Source: Halomonas sp. BDJS001 (lineage in GTDB: Bacteria > Pseudomonadota > Gammaproteobacteria > Pseudomonadales > Halomonadaceae). From it: DNA of 64,000 nt. Below, in pieces: positions 26,789-35,806 of this stretch. The notes under the pieces were generated by a model that was given only the letters and a program-made list of their open reading frames with translations, was not told where the DNA came from and searched no databases. The stretch covers positions 4,216,001 through 4,280,000 of the forward strand of contig NZ_CP110535.1 of NCBI RefSeq assembly GCF_026104355.1, read 5' to 3'. How positions within the stretch are numbered: the stretch's first letter is position 1; each line of letters starts with the position of its first letter. The translations under genes and the position numbers were made by a program.

Positions 26789-27802
26789 TTAACAACCGCT
26801 GGCTGTTTCCTGAACACGCTCAAGCATTTCAGTGCCGTATTCCGAGGTGAATATCTCGTAGGCAGGCTGTACCGCTTCCTGGAAGGGGGCAATATCGATA
26901 TCGGTTTTCACCTTCATGCCGTTCTCTTCCAGCAGTGCCACCCCTTCACGCTCTAAACGCGACACCTCTTCGCGGGTCGCTTCGGCAGACGCCGCCGCGG
27001 CTTCCATAAACCAACCACGCTCCTCATCACTCAGGCCATCGAGCAATATCGGTGATCCCAACACGATGGCGGGTGAGTAGACGTGCCCGGTGAGCGAAAG
27101 GTAGTCCTGGACTTCCCAGAAGTTGGTGGCGACGATCACGGTGATCGGGTTTTCCTGACCATCAACAGTGCCCTGCTGAAGCGCGGTGAACAGCTCAGGA
27201 AAGGCCATTGGCGTTGGGCGGGCGCCCATCTGGCGGAACGCTTCCTGGTGTACCGCGTTCTCCATAGTGCGTACGCGCAGGCCCTCGGCATCCGCGGGCG
27301 TGGCGATCTCGCGCTGGCTATTGGTTAGGTGGCGAAAACCATTTTCAGACCACGCCAAACCCACCAAGTCGTGCTCGCCCATTTTTTCCAACAGCTCATC
27401 GCCCAGCTCACTATCCAATACGCAGCGAGCCTGGTCGTAGTTCTCAAACAGGAACGGCAGGTCGAGCACATAGCTTTCCGGTACGAAGTTACCCAGCGGG
27501 CCAGTGGAGGTTATCACCACATCGACCGTACCGATCTGCAGGCCTTCGATCATCTCCCGCTCGCCGCCCAGCGACCCAGAAGTGTGCTCGGTCACCGTGA
27601 ACTCGCCATCGGATAATCGCTCAAGCGTCTCTTTAAACGCATCAGCACCGACCGAGTAGTGCGAAGTCGAGGAGAGTGTATGGCCCAGGTTCACTTCTGT
27701 CGCCGCGTGGGCTTGAAATACGATACCTACTGTGGCGATACCGCTAATTGCTGCCACCAGAACATGGCGCTTGAGCGTTGGTGTCATGTGTTGCTTCGTC
27801 AT
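26789..27802 (-). CDS. TRAP transporter substrate-binding protein (DctP), tetronate operon
   Basis: A 337-residue periplasmic protein with signal peptide (KRHVLVAAISGIATVGIVF, cleavage after AHA). The ligand region is GLRVRTMENAVHQEAFRQMGARPTPMAFPELFTALQQGTVDGQENP, with the carboxylate-binding Arg in RVRTM. The TRAP proteins known to work with this pathway bind D-erythronate or L-threonate, so one of those is the best guess. I chose the ATG at 27802, preceded by AGAGGG, over the longer frame from 27910, which would overlap the denD stop. Confidence 0.88.
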   Translation of the reverse strand: MTKQHMTPTLKRHVLVAAISGIATVGIVFQAHAATEVNLGHTLSSTSHYSVGADAFKETLERLSDGEFTVTEHTSGSLGGEREMIEGLQIGTVDVVITSTGPLGNFVPESYVLDLPFLFENYDQARCVLDSELGDELLEKMGEHDLVGLAWSENGFRHLTNSQREIATPADAEGLRVRTMENAVHQEAFRQMGARPTPMAFPELFTALQQGTVDGQENPITVIVATNFWEVQDYLSLTGHVYSPAIVLGSPILLDGLSDEERGWFMEAAAASAEATREEVSRLEREGVALLEENGMKVKTDIDIAPFQEAVQPAYEIFTSEYGTEMLERVQETASGC

Positions 27803-27906
27803 TGTCGTGCCCTCTTTATATTGTTGTGAGGGTGGTCGTTGGGGCAACTTACCCGACTGCAGGGGTTGCCCAGGCAGTTTCCTACCGTTGCGGGTAGGTG
27901 AGGAAG

Positions 27907-28869
27907 TCATGGCAATTCAGAAACGAACGCATCGATGATCTGCTTGAAGTTGTCATCGCCTGCAAAGCCAAGCTGCTTGGCTTTCGTGGTTTCAAACCGG
28001 GCGGGCCAGCTCGCCACAATGGCTTCAATACGTGGATCGGGTTCATGGCGTACCAGTGAAAGCGCTTTTTCTCCCGCGACGTCACGCAACGCTTCCAGCA
28101 TCTCGGCCACCGTGACGGTGATGCCCGGCAGCATAAAGGCTCTGAAAGGCGCCAGCGCCTCACTCGGCACCTCTGCCCCATGAATTAGCGCATCCACCAC
28201 CTTGCCTGGCGACATCACAAACATCGGCAGGTCAACGGGTACCGGACAAACCGCCTCTTCGCCATTGAGCGGCTCGCGCAGAATACTCGAAGCAAAGCTA
28301 GAGGCCGCGGCATTCGGCCGACCAGGGCGAATCACGATAGTAGGCAGACGCAGCACTAGGCCGTCGATAAGCCCTCGGCGACTGTAATCGTTGATGAGCA
28401 GCTCGCACATGGCTTTTTGTGCACCGTAGGAGTTTTGCGGATGGAGTGCGGTCATATCATCCAGCACCTCCGGTAATTCACCGCCGTAGGCCGCCACGGA
28501 GCTGGCCATAATCAAGCGGGTATCGGCCAGGCCCTGTTCCCGACAGCCTTCCAGCAGCGCCCGCGTGGCATCGAAGTTAACCCGCATACCGAGTTCCAAA
28601 TCGGCTTCTGCGGCGGAGCTTACCACCGCCGCCAGGTGGTAAATCACGTCAGGGCGCTGCTTTAACACGCTATCCAGCGCGCCGGGTTGGGTAATATCCA
28701 GCGCCACTGATGTCACAGCAACGCTTCCCGCTGCAGGCTGCTGCGCCTCCACTTGGTCAAGGAGCGTTAACCGGGTAATCGATTGCTGGCGCAGCTCACC
28801 ACGCTCAAGCAGTTGCTTGACTAAACGCTGGCCGAGAAACCCGGCCACACCGGTAATGGCAATATGCAT
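27907..28869 (-). CDS. denD: D-erythronate dehydrogenase
   Basis: A 320-residue extended SDR/epimerase-fold enzyme. The NAD motif is ITGVAGFLGQRLVKQLL (residues 4-20), ASSVAAYGG supplies the catalytic Ser and PQNSYGAQKAMCELL supplies the Tyr-Lys pair. DenD oxidises D-erythronate at C2 to 2-oxo-tetronate with NAD. The assignment rests on the sequence type and on its place directly beside OtnI, OtnC and OtnK, as in known erythronate operons. It is separated from the downstream dctP by 104 bases. Confidence 0.85.
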   Translation of the reverse strand: MHIAITGVAGFLGQRLVKQLLERGELRQQSITRLTLLDQVEAQQPAAGSVAVTSVALDITQPGALDSVLKQRPDVIYHLAAVVSSAAEADLELGMRVNFDATRALLEGCREQGLADTRLIMASSVAAYGGELPEVLDDMTALHPQNSYGAQKAMCELLINDYSRRGLIDGLVLRLPTIVIRPGRPNAAASSFASSILREPLNGEEAVCPVPVDLPMFVMSPGKVVDALIHGAEVPSEALAPFRAFMLPGITVTVAEMLEALRDVAGEKALSLVRHEPDPRIEAIVASWPARFETTKAKQLGFAGDDNFKQIIDAFVSELP

Positions 28870-28932
28870 CGTAAGGATCCTGTTGTGGTGTTGTTATTGT
28901 TCATTCAGTTGGGTCAGGTCAGTGGGCGTCGA

Positions 28933-29730
28933 TCAGTGGGTAGTTAGGCCCCACGCCTCCCCCCACCCCAGCCCCGCGCGAGTGTCGGCCTGGGGGCGAT
29001 ACTCGCAGCCGATCCAGCCGCTATAGCCCAGCGCGCTTAAGCGCTCGAAGATGGCGGGATAGTGCACCTCCCCCACGTCAGGCTCGTGGCGCCCAGGTAC
29101 GCCTGCGACTTGAATATGCCCGACGGCGCTGAACTGGCGTTCAAGGTGGCGAATCAAGTCGCCGTCCATAATTTGGCAGTGGTAGAGATCAAACTGTAGC
29201 TTTAGATTTTCTGCCCCTACCTCTTCCAATACCGCCATGGCCTGGGCCTGGCGAGAGAGAAAAAAGCCGGGCATATCGCGCGTATTAATCGGCTCGATCA
29301 GTATCTCTCGGCCAACTTTAGCCGCCTCTTCCGTAGCAAAATGCAGATTGCGGATATAGGTGGCGTGGTGTTCAGCCTGGGTCGCGGCATCGGCATCTTC
29401 CGGGAGCAGCCCTGCCATGGCATGCACCCGAGGACAGTTGAGTGCCTCCGCGTAACGTAGCCCTTCAACCACCGAGTCATGAAACTCCCCTTCTCGACCC
29501 GGCAAGCTCGCCAAGCCTCGCTCACCTGCATCCCAATCGCCTGGCGGCAGATTAAACAGCACTTGCTCCAGTTGGTTTTTATTCAGCGCATCTCTTAACT
29601 CATCGGCGCCATAGGCGTAAGGGAACAGGTACTCCACGCCTTTAAAGCCCGCCTTCGCAGCGGCGGCAAAGCGATCCATAAAGGCGTGCTCGTTAAACAG
29701 CATGCTGAGGTTGGCGGCTAATCGAATCAT
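28933..29730 (-). CDS. otnI: 2-oxo-tetronate isomerase (hydroxypyruvate isomerase family)
   Basis: A 265-residue TIM-barrel of the Hyi/OtnI family: [36 protein letters not shown] at the start, [18 protein letters not shown] for metal binding, and [14 protein letters not shown] and [17 protein letters not shown] later. OtnI converts 2-oxo-tetronate to 3-oxo-tetronate. The neighbours OtnC and OtnK set it apart from a hydroxypyruvate isomerase of glyoxylate metabolism. Confidence 0.85.
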   Translation of the reverse strand: MIRLAANLSMLFNEHAFMDRFAAAAKAGFKGVEYLFPYAYGADELRDALNKNQLEQVLFNLPPGDWDAGERGLASLPGREGEFHDSVVEGLRYAEALNCPRVHAMAGLLPEDADAATQAEHHATYIRNLHFATEEAAKVGREILIEPINTRDMPGFFLSRQAQAMAVLEEVGAENLKLQFDLYHCQIMDGDLIRHLERQFSAVGHIQVAGVPGRHEPDVGEVHYPAIFERLSALGYSGWIGCEYRPQADTRAGLGWGEAWGLTTH

Positions 29731-29773
29731 CGTGGTGCTCTTGTTGTTAAGTACGTCATTGTTAAATGCGTCG

Positions 29774-30433
29774 TTAATCCCGTGGAAAGCGTGCTTCCAG
29801 CTCCGCCACCTGCTCCGGCGTTAACCCCCGAGGGTTCTCACCTCGCAACAGTAGATAGAGCTTGGCGGTCTCTTCCAGTTCTTCGGTGGCGTACACCGCC
29901 GCCTCAAGGTTTTTCCCCGCTACCACCGGGCCGTGATTGGCCAGCAGTACCGCGCTATGCTTGCCCGCTAAGCCCCGCACTGCATCGCCCAGCTTGGGGT
30001 CGCCGGGCATGTGATACGGCACCAACGGTAGCTTGCCCACCCGCATCACGTAGTAGGCGGTCAGCGGTGGTATGCAGTCGCAGGGATTCACTTCGGGCAG
30101 GCAAGAGACCGCCACCGAGTGAGTGGAGTGCAGATGCACAATCGCACCGGATTGCGGACGCTCTTCGTACATCGCCATATGCAAAAACTGCTCTTTGGTA
30201 GGCTTATCGCCACTCAGCAGTTGGCCGCTGTTATCCAGGTGAGAGATGCGTGCAGGATCCAGCCGCCCCAAGCAGGCGTTGGTGGGTGTCATCAGCCAGC
30301 CGCCATCGTCCAGGCGCACGCTGATATTACCGCTGGAGCCCATGGTCAGGCCGCGGTCAAACAGCGATTTCCCCAGCGTGCTGATCTGCTCCCGCAAACT
30401 GTTTTGGGGATGGCGATGCAAGTGGATGCTCAT
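29774..30433 (-). CDS. otnC: 3-oxo-tetronate 4-phosphate decarboxylase (class II aldolase family)
   Basis: A 219-residue protein of the class II aldolase/adducin family. Zinc ligands lie in [16 protein letters not shown] and [31 protein letters not shown], and the phosphate-binding [10 protein letters not shown] is near residue 33. OtnC decarboxylates 3-oxo-tetronate 4-phosphate to dihydroxyacetone phosphate. Its start overlaps the otnK stop in an ATGA, indicating tight coupling of the last two steps. Confidence 0.87.
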   Translation of the reverse strand: MSIHLHRHPQNSLREQISTLGKSLFDRGLTMGSSGNISVRLDDGGWLMTPTNACLGRLDPARISHLDNSGQLLSGDKPTKEQFLHMAMYEERPQSGAIVHLHSTHSVAVSCLPEVNPCDCIPPLTAYYVMRVGKLPLVPYHMPGDPKLGDAVRGLAGKHSAVLLANHGPVVAGKNLEAAVYATEELEETAKLYLLLRGENPRGLTPEQVAELEARFPRD

Positions 30434-31728
30434 ACCAGCACCTCAAACGCCCGGGTAAAGAAGTCGACGCTACCAAAGTTGCCAGATTTCAGCGCCAGTG
30501 ACAGCGGCGCTTCGCGACCCGCCATTGGGGTTTGCGTCCAGGGCACGCCAGGGTCGATCTGCTCACCGATGCGCAGAGTGGTAATGCCCAACGCCGAGAC
30601 GACTGCACCTGACGTTTCGCCCCCCGCCACCAGTAATCGGCCCACGCCTTCGTTAACCAGCGTCACTGACAGTTGGCTCAATGCTTCTTCCACGAGCTGC
30701 CCGGCACGCGCGGCCCCTAACGCTTGTTGTGCCGCTGTTACTTTTATTGGATCTGCCGAGGCATAAATCAGTACCGGCGCCTGTTCAGATAGCCGCTGCC
30801 GAGCAAACGCCAGCGCCTGCGTCTGCTGTTGTTCACCTTCCGCAAGCGATAAAGGATCCAGGGCAAAGCCACCATCAGGGTACTTGGCCAGAAAATCCGC
30901 CACCTGGGCCAGCGTGGCACGGGAACAGCTGCCGGAGAGCACCAGCGCACCGCCCGTGGCAGGCGATAAGCGCCCCGGCTCACTGATCATGTCTAGCCAG
31001 CCCTGGGCACGGTACTGGGCGGGCAGCGCCTGCCCCAAACCAGAACCGCCGGTAACTAAAGGCATCGCAACGGTAGCTTCAGCCAGAATCTCCAGATCCT
31101 GCTCGTCCAAGGAATCACAAATAACATGGCGAACGCCCTGATCTGCCAGCATCGTTAAGTGAGCACGAGTAGCTTCAGCCCCCTTGGCCAGCACGGCACG
31201 ATTGGCTAAGCCCACTAGGTGCGCCGTTTGGCGGGAGAGTACTCGCACGAGATCCGCGTCCTGCATGGGGTTCAGTGGGTGGTGCTGCATACCGCTGTCG
31301 TTGAGCAAGCGGTCGCCCACAAACAGATGGCCCTGGTAGACGGTGCGACCGTTAATCGGAAAAGCGGGAACCATAACCGTTTGACGCGCATCCAGGGCTT
31401 CCAGCAGCGCATCCGCCACCGGGCCGATATTGCCTTTATCAGTGGAGTCAAAGGTGGAGCAGTACTTGAAGAACAACTGCCGGGCACCCTTCTGACGAAG
31501 CCACTCAAGGGCTGACTGTGAGTCCGCCACGGCCTCAACTACCGGGCAGGAGCGCGATTTCAGCGCCACCACCACCGCATCGATATCAGTGAGATCGACC
31601 TCTTGCTGGGGCACGCCAATCACCTGTAGGCAGCGCATACCGCCGCGCACCAGGTTATTGGCAAGGTCGGTCGCTCCAGTGAAGTCATCGGCAATGGCGC
31701 CCAGTACGATGTTCGCTCCCATACCCAT
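30430..31728 (-). CDS. otnK: 3-oxo-tetronate kinase (DUF1537/four-carbon acid sugar kinase)
   Basis: A 432-residue two-domain kinase of the four-carbon acid sugar kinase family. The N-terminal domain shows LGAIADDFTGATDLANNLVRGGM and FFKYCSTFDSTDKGNIGPVADALLEAL. The C-terminal nucleotide domain shows LVLSGSCSRATLAQV and LLVAGGETSGAVVSALGI. It phosphorylates 3-oxo-tetronate at C4 with ATP. The start at 31728 has GGGAG about 9 bases before it, and only 4 bases separate it from ltnD. Confidence 0.9.
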   Translation of the reverse strand: MGMGANIVLGAIADDFTGATDLANNLVRGGMRCLQVIGVPQQEVDLTDIDAVVVALKSRSCPVVEAVADSQSALEWLRQKGARQLFFKYCSTFDSTDKGNIGPVADALLEALDARQTVMVPAFPINGRTVYQGHLFVGDRLLNDSGMQHHPLNPMQDADLVRVLSRQTAHLVGLANRAVLAKGAEATRAHLTMLADQGVRHVICDSLDEQDLEILAEATVAMPLVTGGSGLGQALPAQYRAQGWLDMISEPGRLSPATGGALVLSGSCSRATLAQVADFLAKYPDGGFALDPLSLAEGEQQQTQALAFARQRLSEQAPVLIYASADPIKVTAAQQALGAARAGQLVEEALSQLSVTLVNEGVGRLLVAGGETSGAVVSALGITTLRIGEQIDPGVPWTQTPMAGREAPLSLALKSGNFGSVDFFTRAFEVLV

Positions 31729-31732
31729 TTTA

Positions 31733-32665
31733 TTAGGCTCCCTGAGCGTCGTTGGCAGCTTCTGGCAGCGCGATGTCGGAGAGCCTTTGATAAACCTTGA
31801 TCACCGCCGAGTCATCTTCGCGACCAAAACCTGCACCGCTGGCAGCGGTAAACTGCTGCAGAGCGCTTGAAGCAACGGGCGTTGCCAGCGCCAGCTCGCG
31901 GCCGGTTTGATGCACGATATTGAGATCTTTGACGAAGATATCCACCGCCGAAAGCGGTGTGTAGTCACCGCTCAGGATATGCGGCACGCGATTTTCGAAC
32001 ATCCAGGAGTTGCCCGCCGAGTGGGTAATGACGTCATAAATAACCTCTGGGTCGAGCCCCATGCGAATGCCCAGCGCCATGGCTTCAGCGGCGGTGGCAA
32101 TATGCACACCTGCCAGCAGTTGATTGACCAGTTTCATACTTGAGCCAACGCCAGGCGCATCGCCAAGGCGATAAACCTTGGCAGCGATGGCGTTTAACAC
32201 CGCTTCGGCGTAGGTAAATGCCTCCGCTGCCCCAGAGGCCATTACCGATAGTTCACCACTTTTGGCTTTAGCAGCACCGCCGCTGATCGGCGCATCCAGC
32301 AGCATCAGCCCCTCTGCCATCACACGCTCACCAAGCTGTTTGGCCTGACTGGGAGCCACCGTGGCGCACTGTATGATCAGACTGCCCTGGGCCAAGTGGC
32401 TTACCACCCCCTGTTCACCGAACAGCACTTGCTCAACCTGCGCTCCGTTAACGACAACCACCAACACGATATGGCAGTGAGCAAGCTCAGCAGGAGTGGC
32501 TACGCTTTGCCCCCCTGCTGCCGCGAAGGCATCGCGTGCCCCAGCGGAAATATCGCACCCGGTCACATTAAAGCCCAGCTTGAGCAAAGCGGTGGCCGTA
32601 CCCATACCCATGGCGCCGAGGCCAATAAGACCTACTTGAAGTGATTGCTTATCGTGTTGACTCAC
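31733..32665 (-). CDS. ltnD: L-threonate dehydrogenase
   Basis: A 310-residue beta-hydroxyacid dehydrogenase with GLIGLGAMGMGTATALL, the substrate loop DAPISGGAAKAKSG, the catalytic Lys in GVGSSMKLVNQLLAGVHIA and the region THSAGNSWMFENRVPHIL that marks the LtnD group. It oxidises L-threonate to 2-oxo-tetronate, feeding the same OtnI-OtnK-OtnC route as DenD. It uses a GTG start preceded by GAGGTG. It is the first gene of the ten-gene operon and diverges from the LacI regulator. Confidence 0.87.
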   Translation of the reverse strand: MSQHDKQSLQVGLIGLGAMGMGTATALLKLGFNVTGCDISAGARDAFAAAGGQSVATPAELAHCHIVLVVVVNGAQVEQVLFGEQGVVSHLAQGSLIIQCATVAPSQAKQLGERVMAEGLMLLDAPISGGAAKAKSGELSVMASGAAEAFTYAEAVLNAIAAKVYRLGDAPGVGSSMKLVNQLLAGVHIATAAEAMALGIRMGLDPEVIYDVITHSAGNSWMFENRVPHILSGDYTPLSAVDIFVKDLNIVHQTGRELALATPVASSALQQFTAASGAGFGREDDSAVIKVYQRLSDIALPEAANDAQGA

Positions 32666-32725
32666 CAGCCGACACCTCGCGGTTGTTGTGTGTATTGCTA
32701 TCGTCGCGGTGCAATTAGGAGCTAA

Positions 32726-32741
32726 ATGATAGCGCTGTCAT
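32726..32741. promoter_or_regulatory. LacI-type operator half of a tandem pair (site 1)
   Basis: ATGATAGC-GCTGTCAT, an inverted repeat with one mismatch and the central GCGC-type core common for LacI-family sites. It lies between the divergent ltnD and lacI-family genes and shares its last two bases with site 2. Confidence 0.7.
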
Positions 32742-32755
32742 GATAGCGCTATCAT
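32740..32755. promoter_or_regulatory. LacI-type operator, perfect 16-bp palindrome (site 2)
   Basis: ATGATAGC-GCTATCAT is a perfect palindrome, overlapping site 1 by two bases. The centres are 14 bp apart. Together they form a strong candidate operator for the LacI protein at 32812, controlling both its own gene and the tetronate operon. Confidence 0.8.
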
Positions 32756-32811
32756 TCGTTTTAGATTATTGTTTCCGTTACGACAAGCTGAAAATCAGGG
32801 ACGTGCGACCA

Positions 32812-33861
32812 ATGTCTAAAGACTCTCCCAACGCTGCTTCTCCCAGCCCTGCCAGGCAGCGCCGAAGCTCCGATCAGGTCACGCTCAGCCAAGTGGCGCA
32901 AGCAGCAGGGGTATCACCGATTACCGCATCGAGAGCACTGAACTACCCTGATAAAGTCAGCGATAGTGCACGCCTGAGTGTTCTACAAGCCGTAGAGAAA
33001 CTGGGCTACGTACCCAACTTGGTAGCCGGTAGTCTGGCCTCTTCCCGCTCGCGGCTGATTGCGGTGATTGTGCCGTCACTGATCAATAGCGTGTTTGTGG
33101 AAGTCATCAAGGGGCTACAGGAGACGCTGGAAGCCGAGGGCTATCAGATACTGCTGGGTAACACCGACTACGATCTAGACCGTGAGTATCAGTTGGTGCG
33201 TACTTTTCTGGGCTGGTCATGCTCGGCCCTGGTCACCGCTGGGCTGCGTCATAACAAGGCGTGTCATACGCTGCTGGCGAACTGGGATCATCCCATTATG
33301 GAGGTAATGGAGCTGGGCAAAGGCATGGATCTTAACGTGGGCCTGGATCACGTAGCGGCAGGCCGCTGCATGGCCGGCCATCTTATCGACAAAGGCTACC
33401 GCCAGATTGTTTATGTGGGCGCCCGGCTCTCGCAGGATTATCGCGCCAGCATGCGTTACGAAGGCCATAAAGCAGTACTAAAGGAGAAAGGAATCGACGC
33501 CCCACTACTGGAGCTAAACACCCTGGGCAGCCTGCAGGCGGGCGCTGAAGGGCTGGCTCAAGTGCTCGCACAATACCCTCATACCCAAGCCATTCACTTT
33601 GCCAACGACGACTTGGCGGCAGGCGCCTTGCTGGCGGCGCAACGTCAAGGGCTAAACGTGCCAGGGGATATCGCCATTGCCGGGTTTAACGGCCTGCCCC
33701 TTGGTCAGCACGTAACCCCTCAGCTCACTACCATTCTTTCACCCAGAGAAGAGATGGGCCGCTTAGCCGCCAAAGAACTCATTCGGCGGCTAAGCGGTAA
33801 AAACGTCTACCGCCGCCAGCATGATGTGGGCTTTACGCTCCAAACCGGCGGAAGTACTTAG
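32812..33861 (+). CDS. LacI-family regulator of the tetronate operon
   Basis: A 349-residue LacI/GalR protein. The helix-turn-helix and hinge helix are VTLSQVAQAAGVSPITASRALNYPDKVSD and LGYVPNLVAGSLASSRS (residues about 23-80). A periplasmic-binding-like effector domain with IHFANDDLAAGALLAAQRQG follows. I chose the ATG at 32812 (MSKDSPNAAS), with CAGGGA upstream, because the longer frame from 32740 would begin within the operator. Effectors are probably pathway intermediates such as a tetronate. Confidence 0.9.
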   Translation: MSKDSPNAASPSPARQRRSSDQVTLSQVAQAAGVSPITASRALNYPDKVSDSARLSVLQAVEKLGYVPNLVAGSLASSRSRLIAVIVPSLINSVFVEVIKGLQETLEAEGYQILLGNTDYDLDREYQLVRTFLGWSCSALVTAGLRHNKACHTLLANWDHPIMEVMELGKGMDLNVGLDHVAAGRCMAGHLIDKGYRQIVYVGARLSQDYRASMRYEGHKAVLKEKGIDAPLLELNTLGSLQAGAEGLAQVLAQYPHTQAIHFANDDLAAGALLAAQRQGLNVPGDIAIAGFNGLPLGQHVTPQLTTILSPREEMGRLAAKELIRRLSGKNVYRRQHDVGFTLQTGGST

Positions 33862-33874
33862 GCCGCCTCAGCGC

Positions 33875-35275
33875 TCATATCGCTGGTGGTTGACCAAGAA
33901 TCTCCAAGCCTGATCCCAGCTCGTTTTCAATTGCCTGACCGATTGCCAGCAGGTTGGCGTCTTGCCACGGCCCGGCCAGCACTTGCAGGCCAACAGGCAT
34001 ACCTGCGGCGTCTTTCCCAACCGGCAACGTTAAGGCACACAGGCCTAGGAAATTAGCGATCACCGTGTTGCGCAGGGCATGCATGTTGGCTTTGGGGTAG
34101 GCACCTTCTGGCTCGAGACTTTCGATAGTGGGCGGGGTAATAGCCACCGTGGGAGTAAGGACTGCATCTACATCGGCCATGCGAGCGGCAGCAGAGGCGG
34201 CAAGCGAGTCCAGCACCGTGCGACGACGCACATACTCCCAAGCGGGCATATCATCTGCCGCTTTGACGCGGGCGGCGACATTAGGATCCAGGGAGTCAAT
34301 CATCTCGGGTAGCTCGGTGTTTAGAAACGCTGCCAATTCCGGCGCAGCCACACCGCCCAGCTTGAAGAGTTCGTACGCTTCGTCGATGCCGGGCAACTCG
34401 AGAGTCACTATTCGCGCCCCGGCGGCTTCCAGCTGCTTAATGGCAGCGCGTACGGTTTCCGCGATACCTGGACTGCAGTCGTCCCAGAAAAACGTTTCTG
34501 GTACTCCAAAGGTCAACCCGGCAAGCGTCGGTGTTGCTGGCATTCGATCATCCTGACCGCTAAGGCCGCCATCCAACGCATCGAACGCAAAGGCAAGGTC
34601 ATCTACCCGACGCGCCAGTAACCCTGGGGTATCCAGCGTACTTGAAAGCGGTACGATCTGCTCGGTCGACCAGCGCCCAGCGGTGGTTTTCAATCCCACT
34701 ACGCCGGTCATAGAGGCAGGAATACGCACTGAACCAGCGGTGTCGGTGCCAAACGCCAAGCTTACCGTGCCACCCACTAACGAAACACCCGCCCCAGAGC
34801 TGGAGCCGCCGGGCGTGCGGTGCGCAGTTGTATCCCAAGGATTGCGCGGCGCTCCCCAGTGGGCATTGGTGCCTAGTCCACCAAAAGCAAACTCAACGGA
34901 GTGGGTTTTACCCATCACAGAAGGCAGCTGTTTCAATAGCGTGCTCACCACCGGGCCAGGACGCTCCCAGCGCTTCGGCAGGCGTTGAGAAGAGCCCGCA
35001 TAGGTGGGTAGCCCGGTCACGGCGTAGATATCCTTGATCGATACCGTCATGCCCATTAGCGCCCCCGCATCACCACCCTGGGCGAGCACCGCATCGGCAG
35101 CTTTTGCCATTGCCAGTGCCCGCTCGCCGTTCCAGGTGAGGTAGGCGTGGTCGTGTTGGCCGCGCTGCTGATAAGCAGCGACTGCCGCTTCGACCAGCGC
35201 GGTAGCGGTCAGCTTACCCGCCCGCAGCCGCTCGCACTGCTCACGCAACGGTAAAAAAATGGGTGAATCCTGCAT
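33875..35275 (-). CDS. Amidase signature family amidohydrolase
   Basis: A 466-residue amidase. The Ser-cisSer-Lys triad is visible: Lys in MTVSIKDIYAV, the cis-Ser in RTPGGSSSGAGVSL and the nucleophile Ser in GTDTAGSVRIPAS. It resembles GatA-like and aryl/acyl amidases. No GatB or GatC genes are near, so it is a catabolic amidase, not the tRNA amidotransferase. It is the last gene of an operon with RidA, a TRAP transporter and an asparaginase. The substrate is unknown, but the set fits hydrolysis of an imported amide. Confidence 0.88.
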   Translation of the reverse strand: MQDSPIFLPLREQCERLRAGKLTATALVEAAVAAYQQRGQHDHAYLTWNGERALAMAKAADAVLAQGGDAGALMGMTVSIKDIYAVTGLPTYAGSSQRLPKRWERPGPVVSTLLKQLPSVMGKTHSVEFAFGGLGTNAHWGAPRNPWDTTAHRTPGGSSSGAGVSLVGGTVSLAFGTDTAGSVRIPASMTGVVGLKTTAGRWSTEQIVPLSSTLDTPGLLARRVDDLAFAFDALDGGLSGQDDRMPATPTLAGLTFGVPETFFWDDCSPGIAETVRAAIKQLEAAGARIVTLELPGIDEAYELFKLGGVAAPELAAFLNTELPEMIDSLDPNVAARVKAADDMPAWEYVRRRTVLDSLAASAAARMADVDAVLTPTVAITPPTIESLEPEGAYPKANMHALRNTVIANFLGLCALTLPVGKDAAGMPVGLQVLAGPWQDANLLAIGQAIENELGSGLEILGQPPAI

Positions 35276-35298
35276 GCTTTACGTACCTCTGTGGGTGC

Positions 35299-35766
35299 TT
35301 AACACACTTCAAAAATCGCTTCGACTTCCACTGCCGCATTGCCGGGTAGTGTCGCTACCCCAATCGCGGTTCTAGCGTGACGCCCCGCATCGCCAAACAG
35401 CGCGACAAAAAGCTCTGAAGCGCCATTGATTACCAACGGCACATCGTGAAAGCCCGGCGCCACATTGACGAAGCCATTCATGCGCACGCATCGCACCACC
35501 CGAGAAAAGTCGCCATCAACAGCATCGCTCAATTCAGCCAAGAGGTTTAAAGCACACGCCTGGGCCGCCAATTTTCCGGTTTCAAGATCGAACTCACCGC
35601 CAACCTTGCCAGGATAGAGAACATCACCGTCACGTTCGCAAATCTGCCCGGCTAAAAACAACTGGTTGCCCAACCGGGACCAGGGCAGAAACAGGCCGCG
35701 CGGTGTTGGAATCGCCGGTAACGTAAGGCCCTGCTCCGCTACCGCCTGTTCAATCGTTTTACTCAT
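35299..35766 (-). CDS. RidA family enamine/imine deaminase-like protein
   Basis: A 155-residue RidA/YjgF-like protein with CVRMNGFVNVAPGFHDVP and ARTAIGVATLPGNAAVEVEAIFEV. The Arg in HARTAIGV matches the carboxylate-binding Arg of RidA. These proteins hydrolyse reactive enamines or imines, or act on ring-opened amides. It is longer than classic RidA (about 130) and belongs to the longer catabolic subgroup often found in operons with transporters. It lies between the TRAP permease and amidase genes. Confidence 0.85.
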   Translation of the reverse strand: MSKTIEQAVAEQGLTLPAIPTPRGLFLPWSRLGNQLFLAGQICERDGDVLYPGKVGGEFDLETGKLAAQACALNLLAELSDAVDGDFSRVVRCVRMNGFVNVAPGFHDVPLVINGASELFVALFGDAGRHARTAIGVATLPGNAAVEVEAIFEVC

Positions 35767-35806
35767 GATTCATTGTCCTTATTGATTAACGTATTCAAGC
35801 GATTCA

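Noticed and set aside
30119..30766. A 215-codon plus-strand frame opposite otnC/otnK
   Set aside because: Antisense to two recognised enzymes, with low-complexity Ala/Pro/Ser-rich sequence and no known motif.
33875..35275. GatA subunit of the tRNA amidotransferase
   Set aside because: No gatB or gatC partner is present. It lies in a transporter operon with RidA, which fits a catabolic amidase.
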